A DNA stretch of 64,000 nucleotides from assembly GCA_039029315.1 (NCBI GenBank), contig JBCCGK010000004.1, positions 134,850 through 198,849 of the forward strand, given 5' to 3'. Every line of letters begins with the position of its first letter. The stretch's first letter is position 1. Below the pieces are notes generated by a model. The model worked only from the letters and a program-made list of their open reading frames with translations, did not search any database and had not been told where the DNA came from. This DNA comes from JBCCCJ01 sp039029315. GTDB taxonomy: Bacteria > Bacteroidota > Bacteroidia > J057. This document shows positions 36,259 through 45,840 of this stretch, in pieces. The translations under genes and the position numbers were made by a program.

Positions 36259-37164
36259 ATGCAATTTGCTGATGTAAAAAATGACATTGCTTTTCGCAAA
36301 ATATTCGGTAATGAAAATCGAAAAGATGTTCTCATTTCCTTTCTGAACGCCATTCTTGACTTCAAAGGACAACAGCAAATCAGTCATGTAAGCATTTTGA
36401 ATCCCTATCAACTTCCTGCCCTTCGAGGGGGAAAAGCCACAATCATTGATGTCAAGGCAAAAGATCAGCGTGGGCACGAATACATAGTCGAAATGCAGGT
36501 AGCTGAAGTCGAGGGGTTTAACAAACGAGTGCTGTATTACACAAGCAAAAGTTATATCGATCAGATCGATAGGGGAGAGTTCTATAGCAAACTCCGCCCG
36601 GCAATTTTCATTGGAATCCTCGATTTTCCGCATACACAAAATCCTCATTATATCAGCCGGCATCGTATTTTGGATATTGATACCGGTGAGCAGTGTATCA
36701 AGGACATTGAGTTCAATTTCATCGAATTACCCAAATTTGGCAAACAACTTGAAGAATTACAGACCCTGGCAGAAAAGTGGGTCTTCTTCCTCAAAGAAGC
36801 AGAAACCCTGAAGCTACTCCCAGATAATCTGGAAGACGAAGGCTTGAAATCTGCTTACGAAGAGGCCAATATTCAGACCTGGAGCAAACAAGAGTTGGCT
36901 GCATATGATTATGCCTCGATGCGGGAGCAGGATGAAAGGGGGAGAATAGAAGCCGCGAAACGAGCAGCAGAAAAGCTTGGAGAAGCGAGAGGAGAAGCGA
37001 GAGGGGAAGCGAGAGGGGAAAAAAGGGGCGAAAAAAGAGGTCGTGCCCTGGAAAAGAAATCAATCGCAAGGAATTTATTGGCCTTAGGATTGGATATCAA
37101 GGTAATAGCCGCTAATACTGGCCTATCACTTGAGCAAGTCCAACATTTGGCCGAAGAGGACTAA
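36259..37164 (+). CDS. Rpn-family PD-(D/E)XK nuclease / transposase-like protein
   Basis: The 301-residue product begins MQFADVKNDIAFRKIFG, the hallmark of the Rpn/PDDEXK_2 family. The nuclease core has Asp64 and E78-M-Q80 (D...ExQ). The family includes recombination-promoting nucleases and domesticated transposase-like genes. Residues about 240-260 are a G-E-A-R-G-E repeat tract coded by 12-bp tandem units, and the C-terminus (ARNLLALGLDIKVIAANTGLSLEQVQHLAEE) is the helical domain typical of the group. There are no terminal inverted repeats around the gene, so it is not a classical IS. Confidence 0.88.
   Translation: MQFADVKNDIAFRKIFGNENRKDVLISFLNAILDFKGQQQISHVSILNPYQLPALRGGKATIIDVKAKDQRGHEYIVEMQVAEVEGFNKRVLYYTSKSYIDQIDRGEFYSKLRPAIFIGILDFPHTQNPHYISRHRILDIDTGEQCIKDIEFNFIELPKFGKQLEELQTLAEKWVFFLKEAETLKLLPDNLEDEGLKSAYEEANIQTWSKQELAAYDYASMREQDERGRIEAAKRAAEKLGEARGEARGEARGEKRGEKRGRALEKKSIARNLLALGLDIKVIAANTGLSLEQVQHLAEED
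36979..37038 (+). repeat. Five 12-bp tandem repeats in the Rpn-family gene
   Basis: Units at 36979, 36991, 37003, 37015 and 37027. The first two are identical (GGAGAAGCGAGA), the third differs by one base and the last two are more diverged. Each unit adds four residues (GEAR or GEKR), so copy-number change keeps the frame. Confidence 0.85.
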
Positions 37165-37210
37165 AAAAGATTCCTCTCTGATTGTCTATCTTCTAGGCAC
37201 TGATGGGCAT

Positions 37211-37314
37211 ACATCTACTGTCCCGTTCTTGTCTAACACATACAGACAGAGTCCGCTCCCAAAAGAACATGACTCTGTCTGTATGTTTGGCTGATGTGTA
37301 AGGTGGGTAGATGT
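37211..37314. repeat. Nested inverted repeat, about 104 bp
   Basis: Outer arms ACATCTAC (37211-37218) and GTAGATGT (37307-37314) enclose perfect 16-bp inner arms ACATACAGACAGAGTC (37238-37253) and GACTCTGTCTGTATGT (37271-37286). There is no T-run after the inner arm, so it is not a normal terminator. It fills the gap between the convergent Rpn-family gene and the first peroxidase gene. Confidence 0.8.
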
Positions 37315-37336
37315 AAGCAGGCTCAATATTGCCTCA

Positions 37337-38605
37337 TCACTTGAACGGATCTGACCAACGCTCATGTGTGAGCAAATTGTCGTCTTTTAGCGTCTCAAAA
37401 AACGCAAGCATGGCATCAACATCGGACTGAGAAAGATCCAGTCGCAGGGGTTGACCAAACTCATCCTTTAAGAGGGGATCGAGATTGCGATGTGGCTGTA
37501 TACCCTGATTGTAATGCTGAATGACCTCTTCCAAAGTGGCAAATCGGCCATCGTGCATATAAGGGCCTGTCTCCGTGATATTGCGAAGGCTGGGGATTTT
37601 GAAGAATCCATCCTTCTCAGGATCACCACTATGATCGCCCACACCTTTGTCCTGATACTGCATGTCCAAGCCATTGCAGGTGGAGAAACGGAACGTTTTC
37701 TGAAGTTGCGTGAAACGGAAATTGAGGGAACTGGCATGACAGGAGCCGCAGTTCGCCAGGAATAGCTGTTTTCCTAGGTTTTGCTCTTCAGTAAAAGAAG
37801 GAAAATTTTCCAACATGGCTACAGTATCATTGGTCATGATCGATGCTGACAATGCGTCATCGAATGGAGAGCGGAGGTTGACAAAAGACTGCATGAAGGC
37901 CTCAAGTGCTATCAGGGTGTTTTGTGTGTTTGGGGTCCTAGCACTGGCATTAAAGGCTCGCTGAAACAGAATAGGATAATACTCTAGCTTAGACAAACGA
38001 TCCGGGATTGAGCCCACATCTATTCCCATTTCTTTTTCATTTGCAAGAGTTTCTGTCATTTGCTCATGAAAATCTACTGCCCGCTCATCCCAAAAGACAC
38101 CCGGCAAAGTCAGGGAATCAGGATTGTTAACAATTTGCCCATTGGAATCCGGGGTGAAAAAATTCAGCGGGATCGCATATCCGCCTGCCAAACTTGGAAA
38201 AGATCCCAGAGGAAAAGAGTTCCGGTCAGTGATGTTTCCATACACTCCTTCGCTGAAGGCGACATTGTCAGAGAAGGCCAACTCTTGTGCATGACAAGAT
38301 GCACAAGACACAGTTCCATCAGCGGAAAGAGCCTTTTCATAAAATAAGACACGGCCCAATGTTGCCAAATGCGGATTGGCTTGAGCAGCAGACTCAAAAG
38401 GGAAACTCAGGACTTCAAAGCCCGAAGGATAGTCAAAAGCAGCCTCTGGCAAGTTGAGGGTTTTTGCCAGGATCTGATTTTCGGCTTCATACGTATCAGA
38501 AGGAGGATTGGGGATCAGAAAGGGATCAGGTTCTGTACAAGCCAATAGGCCAAAGAGAACGATCAGCAAGGGAAAAATGGGGAAGGTAGCAGCATACTTT
38601 TTCAT
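37337..38605 (-). CDS. Di-heme cytochrome c peroxidase (MauG/CcpA-like) lipoprotein 1
   Basis: The 422-residue product has a lipoprotein signal with lipobox LLAC (Cys23), so it should be membrane-anchored and extracytoplasmic. It carries two c-type haem sites, C101-A-S-C-H105 followed by AQELAFSDN, and C286-G-S-C-H290, plus the GPYMHDGRF segment near the C-terminus. This is the full bacterial di-heme peroxidase layout (reduction of H2O2, or oxidative modification in MauG-type members). It is the most downstream gene of a minus-strand array of four homologues. The 30-bp gap to the next suggests co-transcription. Confidence 0.92.
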   Translation of the reverse strand: MKKYAATFPIFPLLIVLFGLLACTEPDPFLIPNPPSDTYEAENQILAKTLNLPEAAFDYPSGFEVLSFPFESAAQANPHLATLGRVLFYEKALSADGTVSCASCHAQELAFSDNVAFSEGVYGNITDRNSFPLGSFPSLAGGYAIPLNFFTPDSNGQIVNNPDSLTLPGVFWDERAVDFHEQMTETLANEKEMGIDVGSIPDRLSKLEYYPILFQRAFNASARTPNTQNTLIALEAFMQSFVNLRSPFDDALSASIMTNDTVAMLENFPSFTEEQNLGKQLFLANCGSCHASSLNFRFTQLQKTFRFSTCNGLDMQYQDKGVGDHSGDPEKDGFFKIPSLRNITETGPYMHDGRFATLEEVIQHYNQGIQPHRNLDPLLKDEFGQPLRLDLSQSDVDAMLAFFETLKDDNLLTHERWSDPFK

Positions 38606-38635
38606 GGAAAAAATAAATGAGTGGTGAAAATAAAG

Positions 38636-39856
38636 TCACAGAAAAGGGTCTGCCCATTTTTCATGGGTCAGCAAGTCTTCATTGGTCAAGGTATTGAGGA
38701 ATGCCAGAAGTGCATCTATCTCTTCTTGCGAAAGATTCAATCGCTTTGGTTCTCCCTGCTCATCTTTCAGAAAAGGGTCCAAGTTGGCATGGGCTTGTAT
38801 CCCTTCATTGTAATGGTGGATCACTTCTTCCAAGGTCCCGAACCGCCCATCATGCATATAGGGAGCTGTAACAGCAATATTTCTTAATGCTGGGATTTTG
38901 AATACGCCATCCAGCTCTGGATTTCCACTGTGTTGCCCCACGCCTTTATCGGTATAGGTCTGGTCCAGACCGTTGCATGCCGTTGCTTTGCCTGATCCAA
39001 GTGTCTCATGATGCAAAAAATTGAGCGTCACCATATGGCAAGATGCACAATTTGCCCTAAAAAGCCGCTTTCCCTGGTTTTCTTCTGGGCTCAAGCCAGA
39101 AAAATCTCCTAATAAATCCTGGCCTTCTCGAATAGCAATCCCCAACGCATGATCATAGCGCGAACTAATATTGACAAATGTTTGCATGAATGCCTGGAGA
39201 GCTTCCATCGTTTTGACTGGCGTGATTTTGCCATTACCATCGCCATATGCTCGTTCAAACAGGATTGGATAATAGTCAAGTCCTTCCAGCCTATCGGGAA
39301 TTGTTCTGACATCTATGCCCATTTCTTTCGGATTTTCAAAGGTCTCCTGCATTTGCTCGAATAAGTCTGCAGCCCGTTCATCCCAGAAGACTCCACGAGC
39401 CGATGGATTCAGACTATCTCCCGGCACCCCAACTTCACCATTGTTGTTATATACGCCCATGATTGTGGGAAAAGATCCAAGAGGAAAAGAATTGCGGTCT
39501 GTAAGATTGCCATGTACGCCCTCACTGAAGGCAACATTGTCCGAAAAAGCAAGCTCCTGATGATGACAGGAGGCACAAGAGATGGTCCCATCAGCCGAGA
39601 GGGATGTTTCATAAAACAGAACACGTCCCAAAGCTATTTGCTGCAGATTGCCAGTCGAGCCACCATCTTCTGGAAAAAACATTGCCTGAACAGAGGTTGG
39701 ATAGACAAATGGTTCGAGAGGCAGGCGAAGATTCTGAGACAGGATCTCCTCTTCTGCGCGGGTGTAAGGTTGATCAGCAGAATCTCTGCAAGCAGACAGA
39801 GTCAAGGCACTGAAAAACAAAATAACTAATAATGAATAGATGGAGTATTGTTTCAT
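38636..39856 (-). CDS. Di-heme cytochrome c peroxidase-like lipoprotein 2
   Basis: The ATG at 39856 gives 406 residues with lipobox LSAC (Cys23); the frame continues upstream without a signal. Haem motifs C94-A-S-C-H98 (with HQELAFSDN) and CASCHMVTLNF later in the chain are intact, as are GVFWDERA and APYMHDGRFGTLEEVIHHY. It lacks the longer loop (GGYAIPLNFFTPDSNG) present in paralogue 1. Second of the four tandem copies counted from the downstream end. Confidence 0.92.
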   Translation of the reverse strand: MKQYSIYSLLVILFFSALTLSACRDSADQPYTRAEEEILSQNLRLPLEPFVYPTSVQAMFFPEDGGSTGNLQQIALGRVLFYETSLSADGTISCASCHHQELAFSDNVAFSEGVHGNLTDRNSFPLGSFPTIMGVYNNNGEVGVPGDSLNPSARGVFWDERAADLFEQMQETFENPKEMGIDVRTIPDRLEGLDYYPILFERAYGDGNGKITPVKTMEALQAFMQTFVNISSRYDHALGIAIREGQDLLGDFSGLSPEENQGKRLFRANCASCHMVTLNFLHHETLGSGKATACNGLDQTYTDKGVGQHSGNPELDGVFKIPALRNIAVTAPYMHDGRFGTLEEVIHHYNEGIQAHANLDPFLKDEQGEPKRLNLSQEEIDALLAFLNTLTNEDLLTHEKWADPFL

Positions 39857-39984
39857 GGGAACTGAAATGATATTATGGTGAAACATTGAAAGAAAGGCCC
39901 AATATGAAATCAAAGGCTCAGTATTACATCAACAAATATCTTCACCCAAATATCTTCATCCATAAGATAGTGAAAAATCTTTTT

Positions 39985-41226
39985 CTATTTGAAAGGATTT
40001 GACCATTTTTCGTGGGTCAGTAAATGCTCATCCTTCAATGTGTCAAAAAATGCCAGCAAAGCATCCATCTCTTCCTGAGAGAAATTCATTCGCTTTGGGT
40101 TGCCAAACTCGTCCTTTAACAAGGGATCAAGGTTCGGATGAGCTTGAATTCCTTCACTATAATGTCGTAGGACTTCCTCCAGTGACCGGAATCGGCCATC
40201 GTGCATATAGGGAGCAGAAACCGAAATATTCCTCATGCTCGGAATCTTGAATACTCCATTCAATGCTTGATTCTCCAAAAAAGCGCCAACCCCTTGATCA
40301 GTATATTCCTGATCAAGTCCATTACAGGCCGTAGATTTCACTCCTTCACCTCTTAATCGGATATCAATAGAACTTCCGTGGCATGCTGCACAGTTAGCCA
40401 GGAACAATTGCTTTCCACGATTTTGCTCTGGGGTAAATGAAGCAAAGTCACCAAAAAATGACACAGAATCATTCCGAGAAATAGCTTCTTGCGCTGCCAG
40501 ATCATATGGGGACTTGGTATTCGCAATGGAATTCATGAAAGTAAGAATGGCTGTCATCGCCTGAGGTGTCGTAATGGAATCATCTCTGAATGCCCTCTCG
40601 AATAGAATTGGATAATATTCCAACCCTGACAATCGCTCAGGGATTGACGCAACAGGGATTCCCATCTCCTTTTCATTTTCAAATGTCTCAGTCATTTGAA
40701 CAAAAAAATCTTCCGCTCTTTCATCCCAAAAGACGCCCACCGGTGTTCCGATATCTGGAATCAGGACAAAGGAATCCAGAGCATAGAAATGTACCGCTAA
40801 ATCAGTATAATCTGTACTCAGACTGGGAAGCGCGCCTAAAGCAAAAGAATTGCGATCCGTGAAATGGCCATTTACTCCCTGACTGAAAGCAGAGCGATCT
40901 GCAAATGCCAATTCTTGAATATGACAGGAAGCACACGAAATATTCCCGTCCGCGGACAAGGCTGTTTCATAAAACAGAACTCTTCCCAATTCAATCAAGG
41001 TCTCCTCTCCTTCCATAAGGATTTCTTCTCCCAGGAGTTGCGTGTTGAAGCCCGAGAGGTATTCATACGGTTCTTCAGGCAGATTAAGGTGTTTCTCAAT
41101 AATCTGACGATCGGCTGGTACAGGGTATTGTGGGGTTTCAAACGGATCAAGCTTCTGGCAAGACAGAATCTGAAGCAAGGAGAGCAGAAGGAGGCACCAA
41201 GGGCCAAGAGGGTATCGTTTTTTCAT
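39985..41226 (-). CDS. Di-heme cytochrome c peroxidase-like lipoprotein 3
   Basis: The ATG at 41226 gives a 413-residue protein with lipobox ILSC (Cys23) and QKLDPF after it; the long N-terminal extension of the open frame is rejected because it precedes the signal. Both haem sites are present (CASCHIQELAFADR and CAACHGSSIDI), together with GVFWDERAEDFFVQMTET and APYMHDGRFRSLEEVLRHY. The second haem site has Ala where the paralogues have Ser or Gly. The 128-bp gap to the downstream gene is the widest but one in the array. Confidence 0.92.
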   Translation of the reverse strand: MKKRYPLGPWCLLLLSLLQILSCQKLDPFETPQYPVPADRQIIEKHLNLPEEPYEYLSGFNTQLLGEEILMEGEETLIELGRVLFYETALSADGNISCASCHIQELAFADRSAFSQGVNGHFTDRNSFALGALPSLSTDYTDLAVHFYALDSFVLIPDIGTPVGVFWDERAEDFFVQMTETFENEKEMGIPVASIPERLSGLEYYPILFERAFRDDSITTPQAMTAILTFMNSIANTKSPYDLAAQEAISRNDSVSFFGDFASFTPEQNRGKQLFLANCAACHGSSIDIRLRGEGVKSTACNGLDQEYTDQGVGAFLENQALNGVFKIPSMRNISVSAPYMHDGRFRSLEEVLRHYSEGIQAHPNLDPLLKDEFGNPKRMNFSQEEMDALLAFFDTLKDEHLLTHEKWSNPFK

Positions 41227-41493
41227 GGTAAAACAAATAATAAAGCCGGATGAACGTCTGAGTCCATCAGAGAATGTGGAACGAAAAAATTGGCCCTCGT
41301 GATCAAGATATATAGAAATTTTGGCATTCCCGCTATTTTGCGAATGTCCTTTCTGTGAGCAATCGATCTGCATGAAGACTTGGATCAAGGAATCAGAGAT
41401 CGGTGAGGGCCGGTTTGTGAGAATTGCTTGTTGGCCGCCTGTGCATAACACTAGCAAGTGAAAAAACCAGTCATATACCCTTCATCTTCCTGG

Positions 41494-42720
41494 CTAGCGC
41501 AAAAAAGGATCAGACCATTTTTCATCAAACAGAAGATGTTCGTTGGTAAGAGACCTCAGGAATTCGAGCAAGGCATCGACTTCCTGCTCTGATAATTGCA
41601 GCTGTTTGGGAAATCCCTGCTCATCTTTCAGCAAAGAATCCAGATTGGCATGAGGCTGAATTCCGTTATTGTAGTGCTGAATGACGGCCTCCAGGCTCCC
41701 AAATCGTCCATCGTGCATATAGGGAGCTGTGGCGGTGATATTCCTCAAACCAGGGATCTTAAAAACACCATTCAATTCAGGCTTCCCCCAATATTCTCCT
41801 ACCCCCTGGTCTGTGTAGGTCATGTCCAGCCCATTACAAGCCCTGGGTTTTCCATTTCCAAGGATAGGGTTCAGATGGATATTTGTTACGACTAGATGAC
41901 AAGCGGAACAATGGGTGGCAAATAATTGTTTTCCCAGATTTTGCTGAGAGGAAAAGGAATCAAAATCTCCTGAGAGATCTCCTCCTTGTGTAAAAGTTCT
42001 GGCAAAAGCATCATCGAAGGGAGCTTCTACATTGACGATGGTCCCAAGAAATCCCATCAAGGCCAGCATGACCCTGGTAGCAGTAATCTCTTCTTCGCCG
42101 AAAGCTTTCCTGAACAAGATTGGATAATATTCCAGCCCACTCAATCGGCCAGGAATAGAAGAAACCAGAATGCCCATCCCCTCTGGATCTGCAAAACTTC
42201 TTTCCAACTGCCCTAGCATATAGATAGTTCTCTCATCCCAAAATATGCCGCGATATTCTCCAGACAAAGAATCAGGTTCAGCCGAGGTGAGTCCGCCGGA
42301 TAGATAGACAGTTTCAAGCGACGGATAAGCTCCCAAAGCAAGGGTATTCCGTCTGGTTTCTATTCCCCCAATTCCTTTACTGAATCTTATGTCATCCCCA
42401 AAAGCATGGGATTGTTGATGACAAGAGGCACAAGAGATCGTTCCATCTGCGGAAAGGGCTCGTTCATAAAAGAGGACCCTCCCCAAAAATGCCAAATCAG
42501 GATTATGCGTTACCTGATCCATTCCTTCTGGAAACATTACAGTTGTCGCCGCATGTGTATAGACGATTGGTTCTTCTGGCACCTTCAAGTAGGTGGCCAG
42601 TGTTTCTCGTTCTGATAGGGAGAATCCCTCAGATGGCACTGTTTGGCGAAAACACATTTGTAAACTTGTTCCTGCCAGGACACACAGGGAGAGAAGAAGA
42701 AAGGACAGCTCTTTTTTCAT
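41494..42720 (-). CDS. Di-heme cytochrome c peroxidase-like lipoprotein 4
   Basis: The ATG at 42720 gives 408 residues. The signal sequence ends at a less typical lipobox (LQMC, Cys23). The haem sites are CASCHQQSHAFGDD and CSACHLVVTNI; the first is followed by SHAFGDD where the other three have ELAF, so this copy is the most divergent. GIFWDERTIYMLGQL replaces the FWDERA...EQMTET of the others. APYMHDGRFGSLEAVIQHY is kept. It is separated from paralogue 3 by 267 bp, enough for its own promoter. Confidence 0.92.
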   Translation of the reverse strand: MKKELSFLLLSLCVLAGTSLQMCFRQTVPSEGFSLSERETLATYLKVPEEPIVYTHAATTVMFPEGMDQVTHNPDLAFLGRVLFYERALSADGTISCASCHQQSHAFGDDIRFSKGIGGIETRRNTLALGAYPSLETVYLSGGLTSAEPDSLSGEYRGIFWDERTIYMLGQLERSFADPEGMGILVSSIPGRLSGLEYYPILFRKAFGEEEITATRVMLALMGFLGTIVNVEAPFDDAFARTFTQGGDLSGDFDSFSSQQNLGKQLFATHCSACHLVVTNIHLNPILGNGKPRACNGLDMTYTDQGVGEYWGKPELNGVFKIPGLRNITATAPYMHDGRFGSLEAVIQHYNNGIQPHANLDSLLKDEQGFPKQLQLSEQEVDALLEFLRSLTNEHLLFDEKWSDPFLR

Positions 42721-42831
42721 GGTCAAAGATGTTGATCCAGGAACGATTGTTCCACTGAAGGGTGAAAAAAATACACATATCAGAGCCTGATGTCCTCTCT
42801 GTGAAAGAATATGTATCCGAAGTCAGTACCC

Positions 42832-45800
42832 TTATTCCCGTACAGACAGCTGTGTTCCATATCCTGGTTTTGCCAAAAACGCCAATAAATCCACAACTTG
42901 CTGCTCGCTTAGGTCATTGGTCAAGCCCTCTGGCATCAGAGAAGCTTGCATTGCTTCGATCGTTTGAATCTCTGATCGAGCGATGAGTTGCTCGATTCCA
43001 CCGGGGAGCAAAAGTTTTATCGAATGGGCATTCTCAGAGGAAATCATCCCTGTCCAACTTTCTTCTTTCTTAGTACGAATGATATAGGCTGTAAATTGCG
43101 CAGAGACTGATCGATTGGGATCAATGATCTGAGTCAGCATTCCCAAAGGTGTCCGATCCCGCGTCTGCAATAAGCCAGGACCTACAGCCATGCCCAGTCC
43201 CCCGACCTGATGACAACTGGCACATCTTTGTTGGAATACCTCTTTGCCCGCTTCAGGGATTCCGTCCAGTGATTGAGAAGCCAGATGATAGAATTGGATC
43301 AATTCTTCTTTTTCTCCCAAGCGGTCAGGTCGCAACAAAGCCATCGCAAGTTGTTGAGTCAGGGAGTCAGGATGAGACAATAGCGGGTCCTGAATATGCG
43401 GAGGAATCTCTGCTGCCCGAATGCGACCATCTTGCACAGCTTGCAGCAATGCTTTCTGTCCTTCCCTGTCCCATCTTATAGCCGACAGCATAGACGACCG
43501 AATGTCTGGTAGTGCTTTCGGCCAAAGATCTCGAAGCATCTGTGCTGGATCTATAAGCCCTTGGGCTATCAGAGCTTCTACACTGGCCGCCTGAATAGCA
43601 ACTGTCTCGGATGGGTCCATCAAGTCCATCAAAAAGGGCCCCACATCCTGGGGATGAATACTCAACAAGCGGATCGCCTGGATACGGATCGCCGCAGGGT
43701 TCGACGGTAGTTCCGCAACCGACTGGGCAATGGCCAGCAATCTGTCCCAGAACTTCCCGGTCAATTGACCTCTTGTTGTGGTCCCCGATTCCTCTAGACC
43801 TTTGGCCAGGTGCCAGCCAATGGTGAGCAACATAGAATCAGAAAGATGCGTTTGTTTCTGGCTAAGTACCGTCATGATACCTGAAACTCCAACAGATTCA
43901 TTGCCTCTTCCCAGCACTTCGGCCAAAGATCCAAGGACAAGATGTGCATCGGGATTTCCGTCGAGAAGGATCTGCTCCATGAGGGCGGGAATAGCGGCAG
44001 GTTTGGCCGTACAAAGGGCTCGTTGCATCCAGGGATCACGCCCATCTTTATTGATCATTTGACACAAGGCATCTACCGCTTGTATCTCGTCCCAATTGCC
44101 GAGAGTTAGCGCAGCCTGAAATCGGACCTTAGCATCTTGATCATGGACACATGCGGCAATGTTTGGCAGGAGGTCTGAGGTCTCATTCGAGAATAATTCC
44201 GCCAATCGAATCGCGTTTTCTCTGACGCCGGGATGTGGATCTGTCAATGCTGTCTGAAGCAGTTGTTGGGTCAATCCGTCCAATGCCCATATGAGCCAGA
44301 GTGTATGCACTCTGCTTTGAGGAAGTGAGGAGTTAACCGCAAGTGTTCTCAATGCAGGAATCATGGCTGTTTCGTTTCGTTCGATCGCCAATCGCTGTGC
44401 CGTTTCGCGTGTCCAGCTATCTGGACTTTGGAGGGCCTTCAGGAGATCATCTTGTGTGTCAAATGCAGGCAGGGGAGCATCCACAGACTGCTCGTGTACA
44501 ATCCGCCAGATTCTGCCCCGATCTGATCCATGATGCATGTCCATTTGTTGCAGAATCTCTGGTGGGATGGCGCTTGGATCTTCGATGAATTCCCGATACA
44601 TATCACAGAGATAGAGGTGACCATCTGGTCCATTGGCGAAATTCACTGGCCGAAACCAATTGTCTGTGGAGGCAAGAAATTCCCGTTCTTCCTGATGTGG
44701 GCGGTTCGCTGTGAAGCTCCCACCATTCGACTCTGGAACGGCATGCATGATCAGGTTTGCTGCTGGTTCAGCACTAAAAATCGTATGGTGAAATGCCGCA
44801 GGATATTGCGATCCTCGATAGATCGTGCCTCCGGCTGTTCCAGTCACATAATTTCCCTCTGCCAACTCCTTCACGGAATAGCGTCTGGCCCGCATGTCGT
44901 GATTCGTGTTGACATATTGTTCCCAGTTTTGCCCACGGATGACCCGCCAGCGTTCAGGTGGGCTGATCTGAAAGATCCAATCATCTGGCAAATCGACCAC
45001 AGATTGATAGACTCGATCTGGTACATAATAAGGATTCCTGTCCAAATACCGGGCTGGCACTACCACTTCTATCAAGGGGTTGTTTGCATTGGTCACATAT
45101 CTCCGTCCCCAATCATCAAAACAGTTGCCAAAGTCTCCATTTCCGCTACTGATCGCCTCGAAGGTTTGAGAATCCGGATGAAATCGAAAATCTCGCCTTT
45201 GCACAGAAGTAGACTCCTGAGCTTGGGCATGGCCCGATACATGGCCACCATTGTACGAACTTGCGCCATACATCCAGCCATCCAGACCCAACTTCAGATT
45301 GTTCATCAAATCTTCTGAAGCGCGTGTCCCAAAACCAGTAAAGAGAGTATCCCGAACATCCGCGATGCCGTCTCCATCTGTGTCTTTGAAATACAGAATC
45401 TCCGGGGGAGCAGCGACAAATACTCCGGCTCGCCAAATGCTTACACTGCTTGCCCAGTGGATGTTGTCTGCATAGACCTGGCTGCTTTCGTAGTATCCAT
45501 CTCCATCCAGATCTTTCAGCAGACGAATTCTGCTTTCTGCTTTCTTGCCTTCAAATGGTCCGTTGGGATAATCCCGGAACTCTGCCACATACATCCATCC
45601 CTGCTCGTCCCAGGCTATATCTATTGGATCTACGACCTCAGGCTCTCCAGCAGCCAACTCCAACCGAAAACCCGGTTCTAGCTGAAAGCTTGCCAAGGCT
45701 TCTTGCGGTGGTGTCGGTGCGATGGAACCCAAACGATCAGACATTGACATCTCCTGCTTTGTCTCTGAGCATCCCAAAAAGAACAATACTTGAGACAGCG

Positions 45801-45840
45801 TAAATAGAAGGAGGGGGCGAGAGGAAATCCAGAAAATCAT
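42832..45840 (-). CDS. PVC-type haem-binding lipoprotein with beta-propeller, HEAT repeats and cytochrome c domain
   Basis: The ATG at 45840 gives 1002 residues with lipobox FLGC (Cys24). Domain order: a membrane-bound dehydrogenase/glucose-sorbosone-like beta-propeller (about residues 45-440; DIAWDEQGWMYVAEFRDYP, LKDLDGDGYYESSQVYADN and FANGPDGHLYLCDMYREF), an all-helical HEAT-like middle (about 450-830) and a C-terminal mono-haem cytochrome c (CASCHQVGGLGMAVGPGL) followed by QIIDPNRSVSAQFTAY. This matches the widespread PVC-type haem-binding CxxCH family. The propeller is likely a PQQ- or Ca-dependent oxidoreductase whose electrons pass to the haem. It lies upstream of, and on the same strand as, the four peroxidases, which suggests a shared extracytoplasmic redox function. 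Confidence 0.88.
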   Translation of the reverse strand: MIFWISSRPLLLFTLSQVLFFLGCSETKQEMSMSDRLGSIAPTPPQEALASFQLEPGFRLELAAGEPEVVDPIDIAWDEQGWMYVAEFRDYPNGPFEGKKAESRIRLLKDLDGDGYYESSQVYADNIHWASSVSIWRAGVFVAAPPEILYFKDTDGDGIADVRDTLFTGFGTRASEDLMNNLKLGLDGWMYGASSYNGGHVSGHAQAQESTSVQRRDFRFHPDSQTFEAISSGNGDFGNCFDDWGRRYVTNANNPLIEVVVPARYLDRNPYYVPDRVYQSVVDLPDDWIFQISPPERWRVIRGQNWEQYVNTNHDMRARRYSVKELAEGNYVTGTAGGTIYRGSQYPAAFHHTIFSAEPAANLIMHAVPESNGGSFTANRPHQEEREFLASTDNWFRPVNFANGPDGHLYLCDMYREFIEDPSAIPPEILQQMDMHHGSDRGRIWRIVHEQSVDAPLPAFDTQDDLLKALQSPDSWTRETAQRLAIERNETAMIPALRTLAVNSSLPQSRVHTLWLIWALDGLTQQLLQTALTDPHPGVRENAIRLAELFSNETSDLLPNIAACVHDQDAKVRFQAALTLGNWDEIQAVDALCQMINKDGRDPWMQRALCTAKPAAIPALMEQILLDGNPDAHLVLGSLAEVLGRGNESVGVSGIMTVLSQKQTHLSDSMLLTIGWHLAKGLEESGTTTRGQLTGKFWDRLLAIAQSVAELPSNPAAIRIQAIRLLSIHPQDVGPFLMDLMDPSETVAIQAASVEALIAQGLIDPAQMLRDLWPKALPDIRSSMLSAIRWDREGQKALLQAVQDGRIRAAEIPPHIQDPLLSHPDSLTQQLAMALLRPDRLGEKEELIQFYHLASQSLDGIPEAGKEVFQQRCASCHQVGGLGMAVGPGLLQTRDRTPLGMLTQIIDPNRSVSAQFTAYIIRTKKEESWTGMISSENAHSIKLLLPGGIEQLIARSEIQTIEAMQASLMPEGLTNDLSEQQVVDLLAFLAKPGYGTQLSVRE

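Noticed and set aside
36979..37038. Tandem repeats as a possible CRISPR array
   Set aside because: The units are 12 bp with no spacers, in frame inside a protein-coding gene.
36259..37164. Rpn-family gene as an insertion sequence
   Set aside because: No terminal inverted repeats or target duplication flank it; the nested inverted repeat at 37211 lies on one side only.
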